DNA of 64,000 bases from Noviherbaspirillum sp. Root189. Its GTDB lineage: Bacteria; Pseudomonadota; Gammaproteobacteria; Burkholderiales; Burkholderiaceae_D. The notes under the pieces were generated by a model. It did not search any database. It saw only the letters and a program-made list of their open reading frames with translations, and was not told where the DNA came from. The position numbers and the translations under genes were made by a program. The stretch spans positions 310,961 to 374,960 of the forward strand of contig NZ_LMHZ01000001.1 of the NCBI RefSeq assembly GCF_001428545.1, written 5' to 3'. This document shows positions 63,868 through 64,000 of this stretch, piece after piece; the first letter of the stretch is position 1, and the number at the start of each line of letters is the position of its first letter.

Positions 63868-64000
63868 ATGGAAATGATGGACAGCGCCCCGGCCGCGATA
63901 GTGGCGGGCCTGATCGACATGGCGCACCAGGCCCGCCATGCGAAAGACAGTGTCGAACTGGAATTCATGGCGGTCAACGGCACCCATGCGCTGGCGCCTT
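63868..64000 (+). CDS. HlyD-like adaptor with GAF-like N-terminus, 3' end beyond the window
   Basis: Only the first 44 residues are visible, starting MEMMDSAPAAIVAGLIDMAHQAR. AGGA lies eight bases before the ATG and nine bases separate it from the adhesin stop, so it belongs to the same operon. The stretch ARHAKDSVELEFMAVNGTHALAP resembles the start of HlyD-family proteins that carry an N-terminal GAF-like domain (E-L-x-F-x-x-V-N-x-T-x-x-L-x-P), from memory of that family. If right, the operon has a second adaptor. Too little is visible to say more. Confidence 0.6.
   Translation, partial: MEMMDSAPAAIVAGLIDMAHQARHAKDSVELEFMAVNGTHALAP

Overview
The window reads as a chromosomal segment of a Gram-negative betaproteobacterium, most likely Burkholderiales and plausibly Oxalobacteraceae (Herminiimonas, Herbaspirillum or Collimonas type). 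This placement is inferred from gene content: a tandem cyanophycin synthetase pair with a divergent ABC exporter and DUF1854 gene, a LysR-llpE-RND efflux locus in the Burkholderia CeoAB/BpeEF layout, a DUF4148 protein and a Porin_4-type porin. I saw no rRNA, tRNA, CRISPR array, IS element or phage gene. Coding density is high, and most starts are supported by a visible Shine-Dalgarno (SD) sequence.

Region 1 (1-18.5 kb) holds mixed metabolic and housekeeping genes. They are a histone-deacetylase-family amidohydrolase cut by the window edge, an orphan LivK-type binding protein, a DUF4214 lipoprotein, a Ser/Thr/Gly-rich secreted protein, a MazG-like pyrophosphohydrolase divergent from a DadA-like oxidoreductase, a lipoprotein hydrolase, a cupin, a GST, a large SNF2 helicase and a metallophosphoesterase. 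A TetR-isochorismatase pair diverges from an AbfD/HpaB-superfamily flavoprotein, and a palindrome sits between them. A DUF4148 protein closes the region.

Region 2 (18.7-27.9 kb) is a tripartite RND efflux operon read leftward: LlpE-like hydrolase, adaptor, RND pump, outer-membrane factor. A LysR gene diverges from it and a Crp/Fnr regulator without the FNR cysteine cluster follows. The LlpE-like protein appears to have lost its catalytic Ser and His.

Region 3 (28.2-43.5 kb) holds a lone receiver domain, a periplasmic glutathione peroxidase, a Usp protein, and the cyanophycin locus: DUF1854 and ABC exporter leftward, cphA' and cphA rightward, with three 11-bp repeats between them. After that come a PQQ-type sugar dehydrogenase, a hemerythrin, an EamA transporter, a DUF1232 protein, and a metal-dependent hydrolase divergent from a TetR gene with two identical-core operators.

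Region 4 (43.5-52 kb) has ligD preceded by a 42-codon remnant that still starts like Ku, then a Tim44-like protein. A porin-SBP-ATPase-permease operon follows, preceded by a close match to the sigma-54 promoter consensus.

Region 5 (52.2-64 kb) is a secretion/adhesin operon: a long lipoprotein TolC homologue, a short HlyD-type adaptor, a 3,028-residue repeat protein with an N-terminal LEPR-XLL-like motif and a Pro-Thr spacer, and the start of a second HlyD-like gene with a GAF-like N-terminus. No ABC ATPase is visible. This operon is the best candidate for a poorly described system here. The ku remnant, the LlpE pseudoenzyme and the cyanophycin-exporter unit are the other items most worth following up.
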